This document shows, in pieces, positions 17,381-27,500 of a DNA stretch of 64,000 nucleotides (within the stretch, counting starts at the first letter, position 1; every line of letters begins with the position of its first letter). The stretch comes from Tenacibaculum dicentrarchi. GTDB taxonomy: Bacteria > Bacteroidota > Bacteroidia > Flavobacteriales > Flavobacteriaceae. The notes under the pieces were generated by a model. The model did no database searches, was not told the origin of the DNA, and worked only from the letters and a program-made list of their open reading frames with translations. The stretch is from NCBI RefSeq assembly GCF_964036635.1, contig NZ_OZ038524.1, forward strand, positions 1,035,501 to 1,099,500. Reading direction: 5' to 3'. The translations under genes were made by a program, and so were the position numbers.

Positions 17381-19888
17381 ATGTCTACAAAAAAAGCCGT
17401 TTTTGATGAAGCATTTACGTTACATCAGCTCAAGCACTTTTTACCCGCACAAGCACCCTTAAAAGATTTTGTGCATCATAATACATTACACGCTTTTCAA
17501 GAGTTAGAATTTTTTAAAGCACTACGAGTTTCTTCTAATATTTTTGGTAATCGAACATTATTACCGCTATCTAATTATAGAAAAAAGTATAAAAATGGCG
17601 AAATTAACGATCAAATTATCAATGAAATAATTACCGTTAAAAAAGGTAAAAATCAAATTGATGATTGGCGTAAAAAGATGTTCAACTTGGAAGAACCTAT
17701 TTTTATAAATCCAAGAATTGGACAATTAAGAGCACATTGGCAAAGCGATTACAGCATCGATATGGATGCAATGGTTCGCCCAAAATTAATTCGACTTATT
17801 AACGCCTACCTAGATCAAGGAATTGCAATTAAAGGATTTCCTAAGCAAGCAGATGGTTTACTGAACACCATTATTGAAATTCAAGAACATAGCTATGCAA
17901 AGGTTTTTAATTCAAAAAGAGCCATAAAACTTCTTTATAAAAAAGAGAAATCATTGTCGGATATACTGTGTTTAATTGTAGGTGATGAGCGCTATTATGA
18001 GCAATATTTGCTAGATCAACAATACACACATCCAGGAATATCGGGTATGGTTTGTGCCATTGAAAAAAAACCTGATGCGCTGTATGCAGCACGTCCAATT
18101 TTGTTGTTTGAATTTATTTATTTAGAATTATTACTAGAGCTTGAAGCCTTAGAATTATCGGTAAATAAAAATTTTAGACCACTAGCAATCGGTGCCGATT
18201 TTGCGCCTGAAGATATTTTTAGAGAGGTTAAAACTACTGATTACTGGGAGGTTTTAGAATTATGGCACACCTCATTTGAATTGATGTTTCACGACCAAGT
18301 TTTGGCGGGAATAAAATATTCAAAAAAGGAAGAATTAACAGCGATAAAAACACAAGCATTTTTTTGTATTGACGACAGAGAAGAGAGTATCCGAAGAAAT
18401 ATTGAGCTTTTATTTCCTGAATGTCAAACTTTTGGAACACCTGCTCATTTTAATATTTTAGCAAAATTTAAACCCGAAAAAGCGAAGTTTGCGACTCAGA
18501 TTTGCCCTTCATCGGCATCTCCAAAGCACTTAATTAAAGAAGTAAATAGAAAAACAACATTTAAAACTGATATACATTTTAATAATAATACCCACGGTTT
18601 TTTTGTTGGATTTATAGTTTCTCAAACCGTTGGATTTTGGTCTAGCTTTAAATTATTACTTAATATTTTTAATCCGAAGAAAAGTGTAGGACAGTATAGC
18701 GCCGAAAGCGATCACATGGATTATAATTCAACCTTAATTTATGAAAATAAAAATAATTTAAAGGATAAAAAAGATGATTTAGAAGATAATTTAATTGTAG
18801 GATTTACCTTATCAGAAATGATAAAAATAGTCAAAGAAGAGCTGTTTAATACAGGGTTAACTAAAAATTTTATGCCCTTAGTTTATTTTTTTGGTCATGG
18901 CGGAAGTAGTACAAATAACCCCTATTTTGCTGGGTATAACTGTGGTGCTTGTGCAGGGCGACCAAGTACGGTAAACGCTCGGTTATTTGCTCAAATGGCA
19001 AACCGAAAAGACCTGCGAAAAGCGCTTGTAAAACAGGGTATAATAATTCCTGAAAGCACTCATTTTGTAGGGGCATATCACGATACTACCCAAGATACTT
19101 TTGACTATTTTGACCAAGAATTGATTCCTGAAATATTGGCTACAGCACATGCAAAAAATAAAGAAAAATTTGAAGCAGGGTTAGCGATGAATGCCAAAGA
19201 ACGTGCGCGTCAATTTTTGTTAATTAACACAAAAAAAACACCTAAAAAAGTACATGAAATTGTTAAAAAAAGAGCCTTATCTCTTTTTGAACCTCGTCCT
19301 GAGTATAATCATTCAAACAATGCGTTGTTTATTGTGGGACATCGAAATTTAACTAGAAATTTATTTTTAGATCAGCGAGCTTTTTTAAATTCTTATGATT
19401 ATAAATCGGATTCAGATGGAGCGCTTTTAGCCAATATACTAAGTGCAGGAACAGGGGTTGCAGGCGGAATAAACTTAGAATATTTTTTTTCTACTGTAGA
19501 TAATGAAAAGCTTGGTGCAGGTTCAAAATTACCACAAAATGTAATGGGATTGTATTCGGTAGCCAATGGCGTAAAGGGTGATTTAAGACCTGGTTTGCCA
19601 TATCAAATGATTGATGTTCATGATCCAGTACGCATTTTGACAATTGTAGAACAAAAACCAGAAATAGTACTCAAAGTACTCAAAGCAAATCCTGATACTT
19701 TTGGATGGTACGATAAAGGTTGGATGAAATTAGCGGTTTACAATCCTTTTAATAAGGAGCTTTATATTTTGGTAAATGGCAGTTTTCAAATATACCATCC
19801 GATTCAAAAGGTGGTTCCTAAAATTGAGAATTTCGAGCGATTTATTGAAAGTTCTTCTAATAATTTACCTATTCATCAATTTAATTAA
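17381..19888 (+). CDS. dabA: Inorganic carbon transporter subunit DabA (DUF2309)
   Basis: This 835-aa cytoplasmic protein belongs to the DUF2309/DabA family, a beta-carbonic-anhydrase-like subunit that, with DabB, drives vectorial CO2-to-bicarbonate conversion powered by the cation gradient. The zinc ligands are visible as FCIDDREES (Cys329, Asp331), FFGHGGSS (His506) and YNCGACAGRP (Cys521). Their spacing, including the 15-residue His-Cys interval, agrees with the characterised Halothiobacillus protein. The C-terminal region has GDLRPGLPYQMIDVHDPVRI, typical of the family. The next gene, dabB, starts 10 bp after its stop. In a heterotroph the likely role is supplying bicarbonate for carboxylases. 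No defect is seen. Confidence 0.93.
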   Translation: MSTKKAVFDEAFTLHQLKHFLPAQAPLKDFVHHNTLHAFQELEFFKALRVSSNIFGNRTLLPLSNYRKKYKNGEINDQIINEIITVKKGKNQIDDWRKKMFNLEEPIFINPRIGQLRAHWQSDYSIDMDAMVRPKLIRLINAYLDQGIAIKGFPKQADGLLNTIIEIQEHSYAKVFNSKRAIKLLYKKEKSLSDILCLIVGDERYYEQYLLDQQYTHPGISGMVCAIEKKPDALYAARPILLFEFIYLELLLELEALELSVNKNFRPLAIGADFAPEDIFREVKTTDYWEVLELWHTSFELMFHDQVLAGIKYSKKEELTAIKTQAFFCIDDREESIRRNIELLFPECQTFGTPAHFNILAKFKPEKAKFATQICPSSASPKHLIKEVNRKTTFKTDIHFNNNTHGFFVGFIVSQTVGFWSSFKLLLNIFNPKKSVGQYSAESDHMDYNSTLIYENKNNLKDKKDDLEDNLIVGFTLSEMIKIVKEELFNTGLTKNFMPLVYFFGHGGSSTNNPYFAGYNCGACAGRPSTVNARLFAQMANRKDLRKALVKQGIIIPESTHFVGAYHDTTQDTFDYFDQELIPEILATAHAKNKEKFEAGLAMNAKERARQFLLINTKKTPKKVHEIVKKRALSLFEPRPEYNHSNNALFIVGHRNLTRNLFLDQRAFLNSYDYKSDSDGALLANILSAGTGVAGGINLEYFFSTVDNEKLGAGSKLPQNVMGLYSVANGVKGDLRPGLPYQMIDVHDPVRILTIVEQKPEIVLKVLKANPDTFGWYDKGWMKLAVYNPFNKELYILVNGSFQIYHPIQKVVPKIENFERFIESSSNNLPIHQFN

Positions 19889-19898
19889 GCAGCGCACA

Positions 19899-21764
19899 AT
19901 GGAACAATTATTACCTTTATTTCTATTAATTCCTTTCTTAGGATTTATAGTAAGCCTTATCATCCCTAGTAAAAATGAAAAAGGTATTTTTTTATCAATG
20001 GCTATTCCCGCAGGGCTTCAAGTATTTTTTGGAATTGGCTTTATTTTTTATTGGCTACTTTTTAATCAAAATACGTTAAATATTAAAGAAATAACACTTT
20101 ATAGTACAGGTGATTATAGCTTTTTTATTGATTTGTTATTCGATAAAGTTACCGCAACTTATTTAATGATGTCTAGTACGCTAACCTTTATGATTGCGAT
20201 GTTCAGCCGAGGATATATGCATAAAGACAATGGTTTTAAGCGGTATTTTACCACCATGATTTTGTATTTCTTTGGTGTTCAGGTAATTATTTTTTCAGGA
20301 AATTTTGAAACCATGTTTATCGGTTGGGAAATTTTAGGATTGTCATCATTTTTATTAATTGCGTATTATCGAGATAGGTATTTGCCTGTTAGAAATGCCT
20401 TTAAAGTATTTTCAATGTATCGATTGGCAGACATCGGTATTTTATTAGCTATGTGGTTTATGCATCATTTATTTCATGAAAATGTAACTTTTATACAGTT
20501 GTTAAATCCTGAATTTGTGCAAAATCATATCGCTGGAAATATGGGTGTTGCTATTATGGTTTCTTTTGCGATTATGTTGGCTGCTTCAATTAAATCGGCG
20601 CAATTTCCTTTTTCATCTTGGTTGCCAAGAGCTATGGAAGGACCAACACCTTCTAGCTCTATTTTTTATGGCTCGATTGCTGTTCATATTGGTGTTTATC
20701 TGATGTTAAGAACCTATCCTTTTTGGCATCACATACCCTTTATTCAGGTTAATGTAATACTCTTAGGCTTGGTTACAACACTTGTTTCTACAACGATTGC
20801 AAGGGTTCAATTTTCAATTAAAGGTCAAATTGCTTATTCGTCTCTTGCTCAAATAGGAATTATGATGGTGGAAGTAGCATTGGGCTTTGAAACCTTAGCC
20901 TTATTACATTTAACAGGAAATGCTTTTTTACGTTCGTATCAATTATTAATTAGCCCTTCTATTGTAACATATAAATTAAGAGATCAGTTTTTTAATTATA
21001 AACAAAAGAGTTTTAAACCGATGGGTGCTTGGCAAAAAAAATTATACAACACCTTGTATGTTTTCGGGCTTAAAGAATTTCATATGGATACCTATATTTA
21101 TAACTATTTGTGGTTTCCTTTTAAAAAATTAGGCGATAAATTTTCTAATTTAAATACCAAAACGGCGCTTATACTATTTGCTTCAATTGGAGGCGTAGCA
21201 GGATATATTTTATCTTTTTATGAGTATGATCACTTTATTTTTAAACAGTATTTACCCGATGTATTTGGTTTAATTGCCTTAATTTTTGTGTTGCGAGCAT
21301 TTACCATTCGAAAGCATCCGTATGGCGCCTGGATTTTATTAATTCTTAACCATTTTTTAATTGCCTTAGCAATATCGTTCAATGAACATTTTGAGTATAT
21401 CGAAATTGTTTTTTACCTCTCTGGTGTGGTTGTATCGGGAGTGGTAGGGCTTGTTGTTTTGTACAAATTAGCAAAGCAAGAAAAATACAGTTTAGACGAT
21501 TACTACGGGCATTCTATTGAGCATAAATACAAAGCAATTATTTTTTTAATAAGCGCAATTGCCTTAGGGGGTTTTCCTATTACCACAACATTTTTAGGCG
21601 AAGATTTACTGTTTTCTCATGTGCGTATAAATCAACCTTTTTTTATGGGGATGCTTGCCATCAATTATGTAGTATCAGGTATTTCGATAATGAGAATTTA
21701 CGCCAGAATATTTTTAGGACCTAACCACAAATGGTCTAATGCTGAAGCTAGAAGATCGGCTTAA
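19899..21764 (+). CDS. dabB: DabB proton-conducting membrane subunit (NuoL-like)
   Basis: I start at the ATG at 19899 (MEQLLPLFLLIPFLGF). The longer frame from 19776 overlaps the end of dabA and is not membrane-like. The 621-aa protein is rich in transmembrane segments and has the proton_antipo_M core of NuoL/MrpA proteins. Conserved pieces include FIGWEILGLSSFLLIAYYRD (the glutamate of the proton path) and QFPFSSWLPRAMEGPTPSSS. It forms a two-subunit DabA-DabB complex in which ion flow is coupled to CO2 hydration. It lies 10 bp after dabA and 40 bp ahead of a SulP gene, in one operon. The lack of other complex I genes nearby rules out a Nuo role. Confidence 0.92.
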   Translation: MEQLLPLFLLIPFLGFIVSLIIPSKNEKGIFLSMAIPAGLQVFFGIGFIFYWLLFNQNTLNIKEITLYSTGDYSFFIDLLFDKVTATYLMMSSTLTFMIAMFSRGYMHKDNGFKRYFTTMILYFFGVQVIIFSGNFETMFIGWEILGLSSFLLIAYYRDRYLPVRNAFKVFSMYRLADIGILLAMWFMHHLFHENVTFIQLLNPEFVQNHIAGNMGVAIMVSFAIMLAASIKSAQFPFSSWLPRAMEGPTPSSSIFYGSIAVHIGVYLMLRTYPFWHHIPFIQVNVILLGLVTTLVSTTIARVQFSIKGQIAYSSLAQIGIMMVEVALGFETLALLHLTGNAFLRSYQLLISPSIVTYKLRDQFFNYKQKSFKPMGAWQKKLYNTLYVFGLKEFHMDTYIYNYLWFPFKKLGDKFSNLNTKTALILFASIGGVAGYILSFYEYDHFIFKQYLPDVFGLIALIFVLRAFTIRKHPYGAWILLILNHFLIALAISFNEHFEYIEIVFYLSGVVVSGVVGLVVLYKLAKQEKYSLDDYYGHSIEHKYKAIIFLISAIALGGFPITTTFLGEDLLFSHVRINQPFFMGMLAINYVVSGISIMRIYARIFLGPNHKWSNAEARRSA

Positions 21765-21804
21765 AGAAATAATTAAAATAAATTTTAAATTAAAAACATA
21801 TATA

Positions 21805-23397
21805 ATGAAGACTCAAAAATTAAAACAAATTCCTGCGGATGGTTGGGCGGGTTTTAAAGAAAACTTTAAAGCCGATGCTATTTCGGGTTTTATTGTATTT
21901 CTATTGGCATTGCCGTTAAGTTTAGGAATTGCAAAAGCGGCAGATTTTCCGCCAATTATGGGATTAATTTCTGCTATTATTGGCGGTTTATTGGTTAGTT
22001 TGATTATGGGTTCTCGCTTGTCGATTAAAGGTCCTGCTGCTGGGCTTATTGTTATTATTGCAGGCTCGGTGTCTGATTTTGGTCATGGCGATGCTATTTT
22101 AGGCTGGAAACTAGCTCTTGGAGCAATGGTTGTTGCAGGTTTAGTTCAAATTATTTTTGGTGTTTTAAAGCTAGGTAAACTTGCTGATTTCTTTCCGTTG
22201 TCGGCAATTCACGGAATGCTTGCCGCTATTGGTATTATTATCATTGCAAAACAAATTCCTGTATTATTAAATGATGCGCCAGATATTTCAAAAGGAATGA
22301 GTCCTTTAAAATTACTCTGGAACATCCCTTATTTTATAAAAAACCTAGATCCTAAAGCTGCCTTAATTGGCGTGGTAAGTTTGTTAATAATGTTACTGTG
22401 GCCAGGTATAAAAAACAAAACAATTAAAATGATTCCAGCGGCATTGGTTGTATTAATTTTTGCTATTCCTGCTGAATTTTTTATGGATTTTGCCAATACA
22501 GAGCCATCATACGCCTTATTAGAGGTAGGAAGTTTATTAAATAATTTGAATATTAACGCAAGTTTTGCGGGCGTTTTTCAAACAGGAATATTTATAAAAT
22601 ATGTAATTATGTTTGCTTTGGTAGGAAGTTTAGAGTCGTTACTGACTGTAAAAGCAATAGATATGCTAGACCCTCACCAGCGAAAATCGGATATGAATAA
22701 AGATTTAATTGCCGTGGGTATCGGGAATACTATTGCGGCATTTTTAGGCGGAGTACCCATGATATCGGAAGTAGCACGTAGTTCAGCAAACGTAGCCAAC
22801 GGCGCACAAACACGCTGGGCAAATTTTTTTCACGGTTTTTTTATTCTGATATTTTTATTAGTAGCAGCCCCAGTATTAGAAATGATTCCTAATTCAGCAT
22901 TAGCAGCAATGTTAGTGGCGGTTGGTATAAAATTAACACATCCACGAGAATTTAAACATGTTTTAAAAATAGGGAAGGAGCAATTATTAATATTTATAGT
23001 AACAATAGTTGTTACTCTTGCTGAAGATTTATTAATAGGAATTGTAGCGGGTATGGTTTTAAAAATGATAATCCATTTAATTAATGGCGTACCGATAGGC
23101 TCATTTTTTAAAGCGCCTACTGTGGTGTCTAATATAGGCGATGATTATTTGGTTGAAATTGATAAATCGGCAATTTTTACGAATTATTTAGGGATTAAAA
23201 GAGTTTTAGAGGCTATCCCCGAAGGTTTAAATATTACCATAGATTTAGAAAAAACAAAACTTGTAGATCATTCTGTAATGGAAAATTTAGAACATTTTAA
23301 GCATGATTATCAGTTTAGCGGCGGAAAGGTTTACATAAAAGGATTAGAAAATCATAAGCCAATGTCAGCACATCGATTAGCGGGAAGGGTTTTATAG
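21805..23397 (+). CDS. SulP-family anion (probably bicarbonate) transporter with STAS domain
   Basis: I start at ATG 21805 (MKTQKLKQIPADGWAGF); the upstream part of the frame overlaps dabB. The 530-aa protein has about 10-12 hydrophobic segments and SulP signatures: DAISGFIVFLLALPLSLGIA, SRLSIKGPAAGLIVIIAGS, and FLGGVPMISEVARSSANVAN. A shortened C-terminal STAS-like region follows (ITIDLEKTKLVDHSVMENLE). SulP proteins carry sulfate, bicarbonate or other anions. Placement directly behind dabA-dabB favours bicarbonate, by inference. A strong terminator ends the operon. Confidence 0.9.
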   Translation: MKTQKLKQIPADGWAGFKENFKADAISGFIVFLLALPLSLGIAKAADFPPIMGLISAIIGGLLVSLIMGSRLSIKGPAAGLIVIIAGSVSDFGHGDAILGWKLALGAMVVAGLVQIIFGVLKLGKLADFFPLSAIHGMLAAIGIIIIAKQIPVLLNDAPDISKGMSPLKLLWNIPYFIKNLDPKAALIGVVSLLIMLLWPGIKNKTIKMIPAALVVLIFAIPAEFFMDFANTEPSYALLEVGSLLNNLNINASFAGVFQTGIFIKYVIMFALVGSLESLLTVKAIDMLDPHQRKSDMNKDLIAVGIGNTIAAFLGGVPMISEVARSSANVANGAQTRWANFFHGFFILIFLLVAAPVLEMIPNSALAAMLVAVGIKLTHPREFKHVLKIGKEQLLIFIVTIVVTLAEDLLIGIVAGMVLKMIIHLINGVPIGSFFKAPTVVSNIGDDYLVEIDKSAIFTNYLGIKRVLEAIPEGLNITIDLEKTKLVDHSVMENLEHFKHDYQFSGGKVYIKGLENHKPMSAHRLAGRVL

Positions 23398-23403
23398 TTT
23401 TTT

Positions 23404-23450
23404 TATAGCAAAATAGACGCGATTTTTCTCGCGTCTGTTTTGCTATTTAT
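23404..23450. terminator. Bidirectional terminator between the SulP and porP/sprF genes
   Basis: ATAGCAAAATAGACGCGA pairs with TCGCGTCTGTTTTGCTAT around a TTTTTC loop, an 18-bp stem with one mismatch. It separates convergent genes and contains the same GACGCGA/TCGCGTC core as the tandem array at 4190-5278. Related fragments (ATGCGATAAATCGGAA and ACGTGATTTATCAC) follow up to 23570. Confidence 0.88.
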
Positions 23451-23585
23451 GATGTTTCACATCGTGGTTTAATTATTATAATCTTGATTGTTGAAATGCG
23501 ATAAATCGGAATATTTTATTCGCCAATTTTTCATAACTGTACATACGTGATTTATCACATTTCCCATAGAGTAAATTATTCGATG

Positions 23586-24476
23586 TTAAAAACGGTATTT
23601 AAACACAAATTCATGTGAACCACTGCTGTATATTGAAATATCAGTAGTCGTATATTCGTAGGCATATCCTATTTTATAATGGTCTAAAAACTTAAACAAT
23701 CCGAAGAAACTAACAGATTCTTGGAGACGATGCGATACCCCAATTTCATATTTTTCTAACATACTTGTAATTACTGTAACATCAAAAGATACCGGCACTC
23801 CCGATACATAACGCATCATAAATGAAGGCGTTAATTTAGTGTTGTAAACACCATCTAAATCAAATATATAACCAGATGATAAATAAATATGAGGCTTATC
23901 TGAGACTTCTGTAATTGTGTTGCCATCTTTTTGGTATCGGCTACTCTTTAATAAGGTAGGAACAGACAAACTAGCATAGTAATTTTTGCCTTTTAAATAA
24001 GCACCCACTCCAAAATTAGGATTAAAACTACTGATATTCTTAGAAAATAATGGATCATTTATTTGTAAGGAAGCCAATTCTACATTAAAAAATGAACCCC
24101 CAGCTTTTAAGCCTAAAAATAAACTTTGATTTTCTGATAATGGTAATTTGTAAGAAAAATCTAGCGAAACAGCGGTTTCTTTTGCGATGTTAAATTTATC
24201 GTTTACAATTGAAAAACCCAATCCCATATTTTTACCTAAAACAGTAGGCGATGAAAACGACAAAGTTTGTGTTGATGGCGCATTTTCTATGCCCGTCCAT
24301 TGGCTGCGAATCATTGCTGTAGCCTCTGTAGTTTCGCTACTACCCACATAAGCAGGGTTTATAATATTCATATTAAATTGATACAAGCTAAACGAAGGGT
24401 CTTGCTGCGCGATTGCCTTGCTGCTTAGCATTGCCAAGAATAGCAGGCTTATATATTTTAGAGTATTTATTTTCAT
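23586..24476 (-). CDS. PorP/SprF-family type IX secretion membrane protein
   Basis: This 296-aa protein starts with a signal peptide (MKINTLKYISLLFLAMLSSK-AIA) and continues QQDPSFSLYQFNMNIINPAY, the hallmark opening of PorP/SprF proteins. It is predicted to be an outer-membrane beta-barrel ending in an aromatic residue (FVFKYRF). SprF-like proteins are dedicated partners of large gliding/type IX cargo with type-B C-terminal domains. The gene lies 95 bp after the 2616-aa secreted nuclease on the same strand, so it is the probable anchor or secretion partner of that protein. Length is normal. Confidence 0.93.
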   Translation of the reverse strand: MKINTLKYISLLFLAMLSSKAIAQQDPSFSLYQFNMNIINPAYVGSSETTEATAMIRSQWTGIENAPSTQTLSFSSPTVLGKNMGLGFSIVNDKFNIAKETAVSLDFSYKLPLSENQSLFLGLKAGGSFFNVELASLQINDPLFSKNISSFNPNFGVGAYLKGKNYYASLSVPTLLKSSRYQKDGNTITEVSDKPHIYLSSGYIFDLDGVYNTKLTPSFMMRYVSGVPVSFDVTVITSMLEKYEIGVSHRLQESVSFFGLFKFLDHYKIGYAYEYTTTDISIYSSGSHEFVFKYRF

Positions 24477-24571
24477 TTTATATTTTTAAATATTGTTTTT
24501 CTTATTTTGAAACAACTGTATTTCAATCGCTATAAAAGGGTTTCTATAGCGATTAAAATTTTGAAAAGTTT

Positions 24572-27500
24572 CTAGTAATTTATATAAATCATGCCTTGAA
24601 CTGGCTTGATACCTGCTTCATTTAGGTTGATAATATAGATATATGAACCAACAGGAAGCTTTGTACCAGTATCGGTTGCCGTGGCATCCCAAGTGTTTTG
24701 GTAGCCTTTTTTATAGTACACTTTTTTCCCCCATCGGTTAAATACTTTTACGGTATTATTAGGGTAGCGGTCTATATTTTGAATTACCCAAGTGTCGTTA
24801 TTGGCATCTCCGTTTGGTGAAAAACCTTTTGAAGCTGTAATTCCATTTTTAATCACTTTTACAATCGGTACAAATTCTGCTTTAAATTCTTTATCAGCAT
24901 CGGCGATATCGGTTCTCGTTTCCGAAGTATTATTATCGCTCCATTTTACAAATTCATAACCAGTATTAGCAATCGCTTTTACTTCGGATGTTGCTTTTCC
25001 TTCTTCAATAGTTTGGGTTAAATTTCCTGTAATTGTTCCGTTATTTCCTGCGGTGTATTTTACCGTGTAATTTTTAACGACAACTACAGTTTTCACAAAT
25101 TCTGCTTTAAATTCTTTATCAGCATCGGCGATATCGGTTCTCGTTTCCGAAGTATTATTATCGCTCCATTTTACAAATTCATAACCAGTATTAGCAATCG
25201 CTTTTACTTCGGATGTTGCTTTTCCTTCTTCAATAGTTTGAGCTAAATTTCCTGTAATTGTTCCGTTATTTCCTGCGGTGTATTTTACCGTGTAATTTTT
25301 AACGACAACTACAGTTTTTACAAATTCCGCTTTAAATTCTTTATCAGCATCGGCGATATCGGTTCTCGTTTCCGAAGTATTATTATCGCTCCATTTTACA
25401 AATTCATAACCAGTATTAGCAATCGCTTTTACTTCGGATGTTGCTTTTCCTTCTTCAATAGTTTGAGCTAAATTTCCTGTAATTGTTCCGTTATTTCCTG
25501 CGGTGTATTTTACCGTGTAATTTTTAACGACAACTACAGTTTTCACAAATTCCGCTTTAAATTCTTTATCAGCATCGGCGATATCGGTTCTCGTTTCCGA
25601 AGTATTATTATCGCTCCATTTTACAAATTCATACCCTGCATCGGCAATTGCTTTTACTTCGGATGTTGCTTTTCCTTCTTCAATAGTTTGGGTTAAATTT
25701 CCTGTAATTGTTCCGTTATTTCCTGCGGTGTATTTTACCGTGTAATTTTTAACGATAACTACAGTTTTTACAAATTCTGCTTTAAATTCTTTATTAGCAT
25801 CGGCGATATCGGTTCTCGTTTCCGAAGTATTATTATCGCTCCATTTTACAAATTCATAACCAGTATTAGCAATCGCTTTTACTTCGGATGTTGCTTTTCC
25901 TTCTTCAATAGTTTGGGTTAAATTTCCTGTAATTGTTCCGTTATTTCCTGCGGTGTATTTTACCGTGTAATTTTTAACGACAACTACAGTTTTCACAAAT
26001 TCTGCTTTAAATTCTTTATCAGCATCGGCGATATCGGTTCTCGTTTCCGAAGTATTATTATCGCTCCATTTTACAAATTCATAACCAGTATTAGCAATCG
26101 CTTTTACTTCGGATGTTGCTTTTCCTTCTTCAATAGTTTGAGCTAAATTTCCTGTAATTGTTCCGTTATTTCCTGCGGTGTATTTTACCGTGTAATTTTT
26201 AACGACAACTACAGTTTTTACAAATTCCGCTTTAAATTCTTTATCAGCATCGGCGATATCGGTTCTCGTTTCCGAAGTATTATTATCGCTCCATTTTACA
26301 AATTCATAACCAGTATTAGCAATCGCTTTTACTTCGGATGTTGCTTTTCCTTCTTCAATAGTTTGAGCTAAATTTCCTGTAATTGTTCCGTTATTTCCTG
26401 CGGTGTATTTTACCGTGTAATTTTTAACGACAACTACAGTTTTTACAAATTCCGCTTTAAATTCTTTATCAGCATCGGCGATATCGGTTCTCGTTTCCGA
26501 AGTATTATTATCGCTCCATTTTACAAATTCATACCCTGCATCGGCAATTGCTTTTACTTCGGATGTTGCTTTTCCTTCTTCAATAGTTTGGGTTAAATTT
26601 CCTGTAATTGTTCCGTTATTTCCTGCGGTGTATTTTACCGTGTAATTTTTAACGATAACTACAGTTTTTACAAATTCTGCTTTAAATTCTTTATTAGCAT
26701 CGGCGATATCGGTTCTCGTTTCCGAAGTATTATTATCGCTCCATTTTACAAATTCATACCCTGCATCGGCAATTGCTTTTACTTCGGATGTTGCTTTTCC
26801 TTCTTCAATAGTTTGAGCTAAATTTCCTGTAATTGTTCCGTTATTTCCTGCGGTGTATTTTACCGTGTAATTTTTAACGACAACTACAGTTTTTACAAAT
26901 TCCGCTTTAAATTCTTTATCAGCATCGGCGATATCGGTTCTCGTTTCCGAAGTATTATTATCGCTCCATTTTACAAATTCATAACCAGTATTAGCAATCG
27001 CTTTTACTTCGGATGTTGCTTTTCCTTCTTCAATAGTTTGGGTTAAATTTCCTGTAATTGTTCCGTTATTTCCTGCGGTGTATTTTACCGTGTAATTTTT
27101 AACGACAACTACAGTTTTCACAAATTCCGCTTTAAATTCTTTATCAGCATCGGCGATATCGGTTCTCGTTTCCGAAGTATTATTATCGCTCCATTTTACA
27201 AATTCATAACCAGTATTAGCAATCGCTTTTACTTCGGATGTTGCTTTTCCTTCTTCAATAGTTTGGGTTAAATTTCCTGTAATTGTTCCGTTATTTCCTG
27301 CGGTGTATTTTACCGTGTAATTTTTAACGACAACTACAGTTTTTACAAATTCTGCTTTAAATTCTTTATCAGCATCGGCGATATCGGTTCTCGTTTCCGA
27401 AGTATTATTATCGCTCCATTTTACAAATTCATAACCAGTATTAGCAATCGCTTTTACTTCGGATGTTGCTTTTCCTTCTTCAATAGTTTGGGTTAAATTT

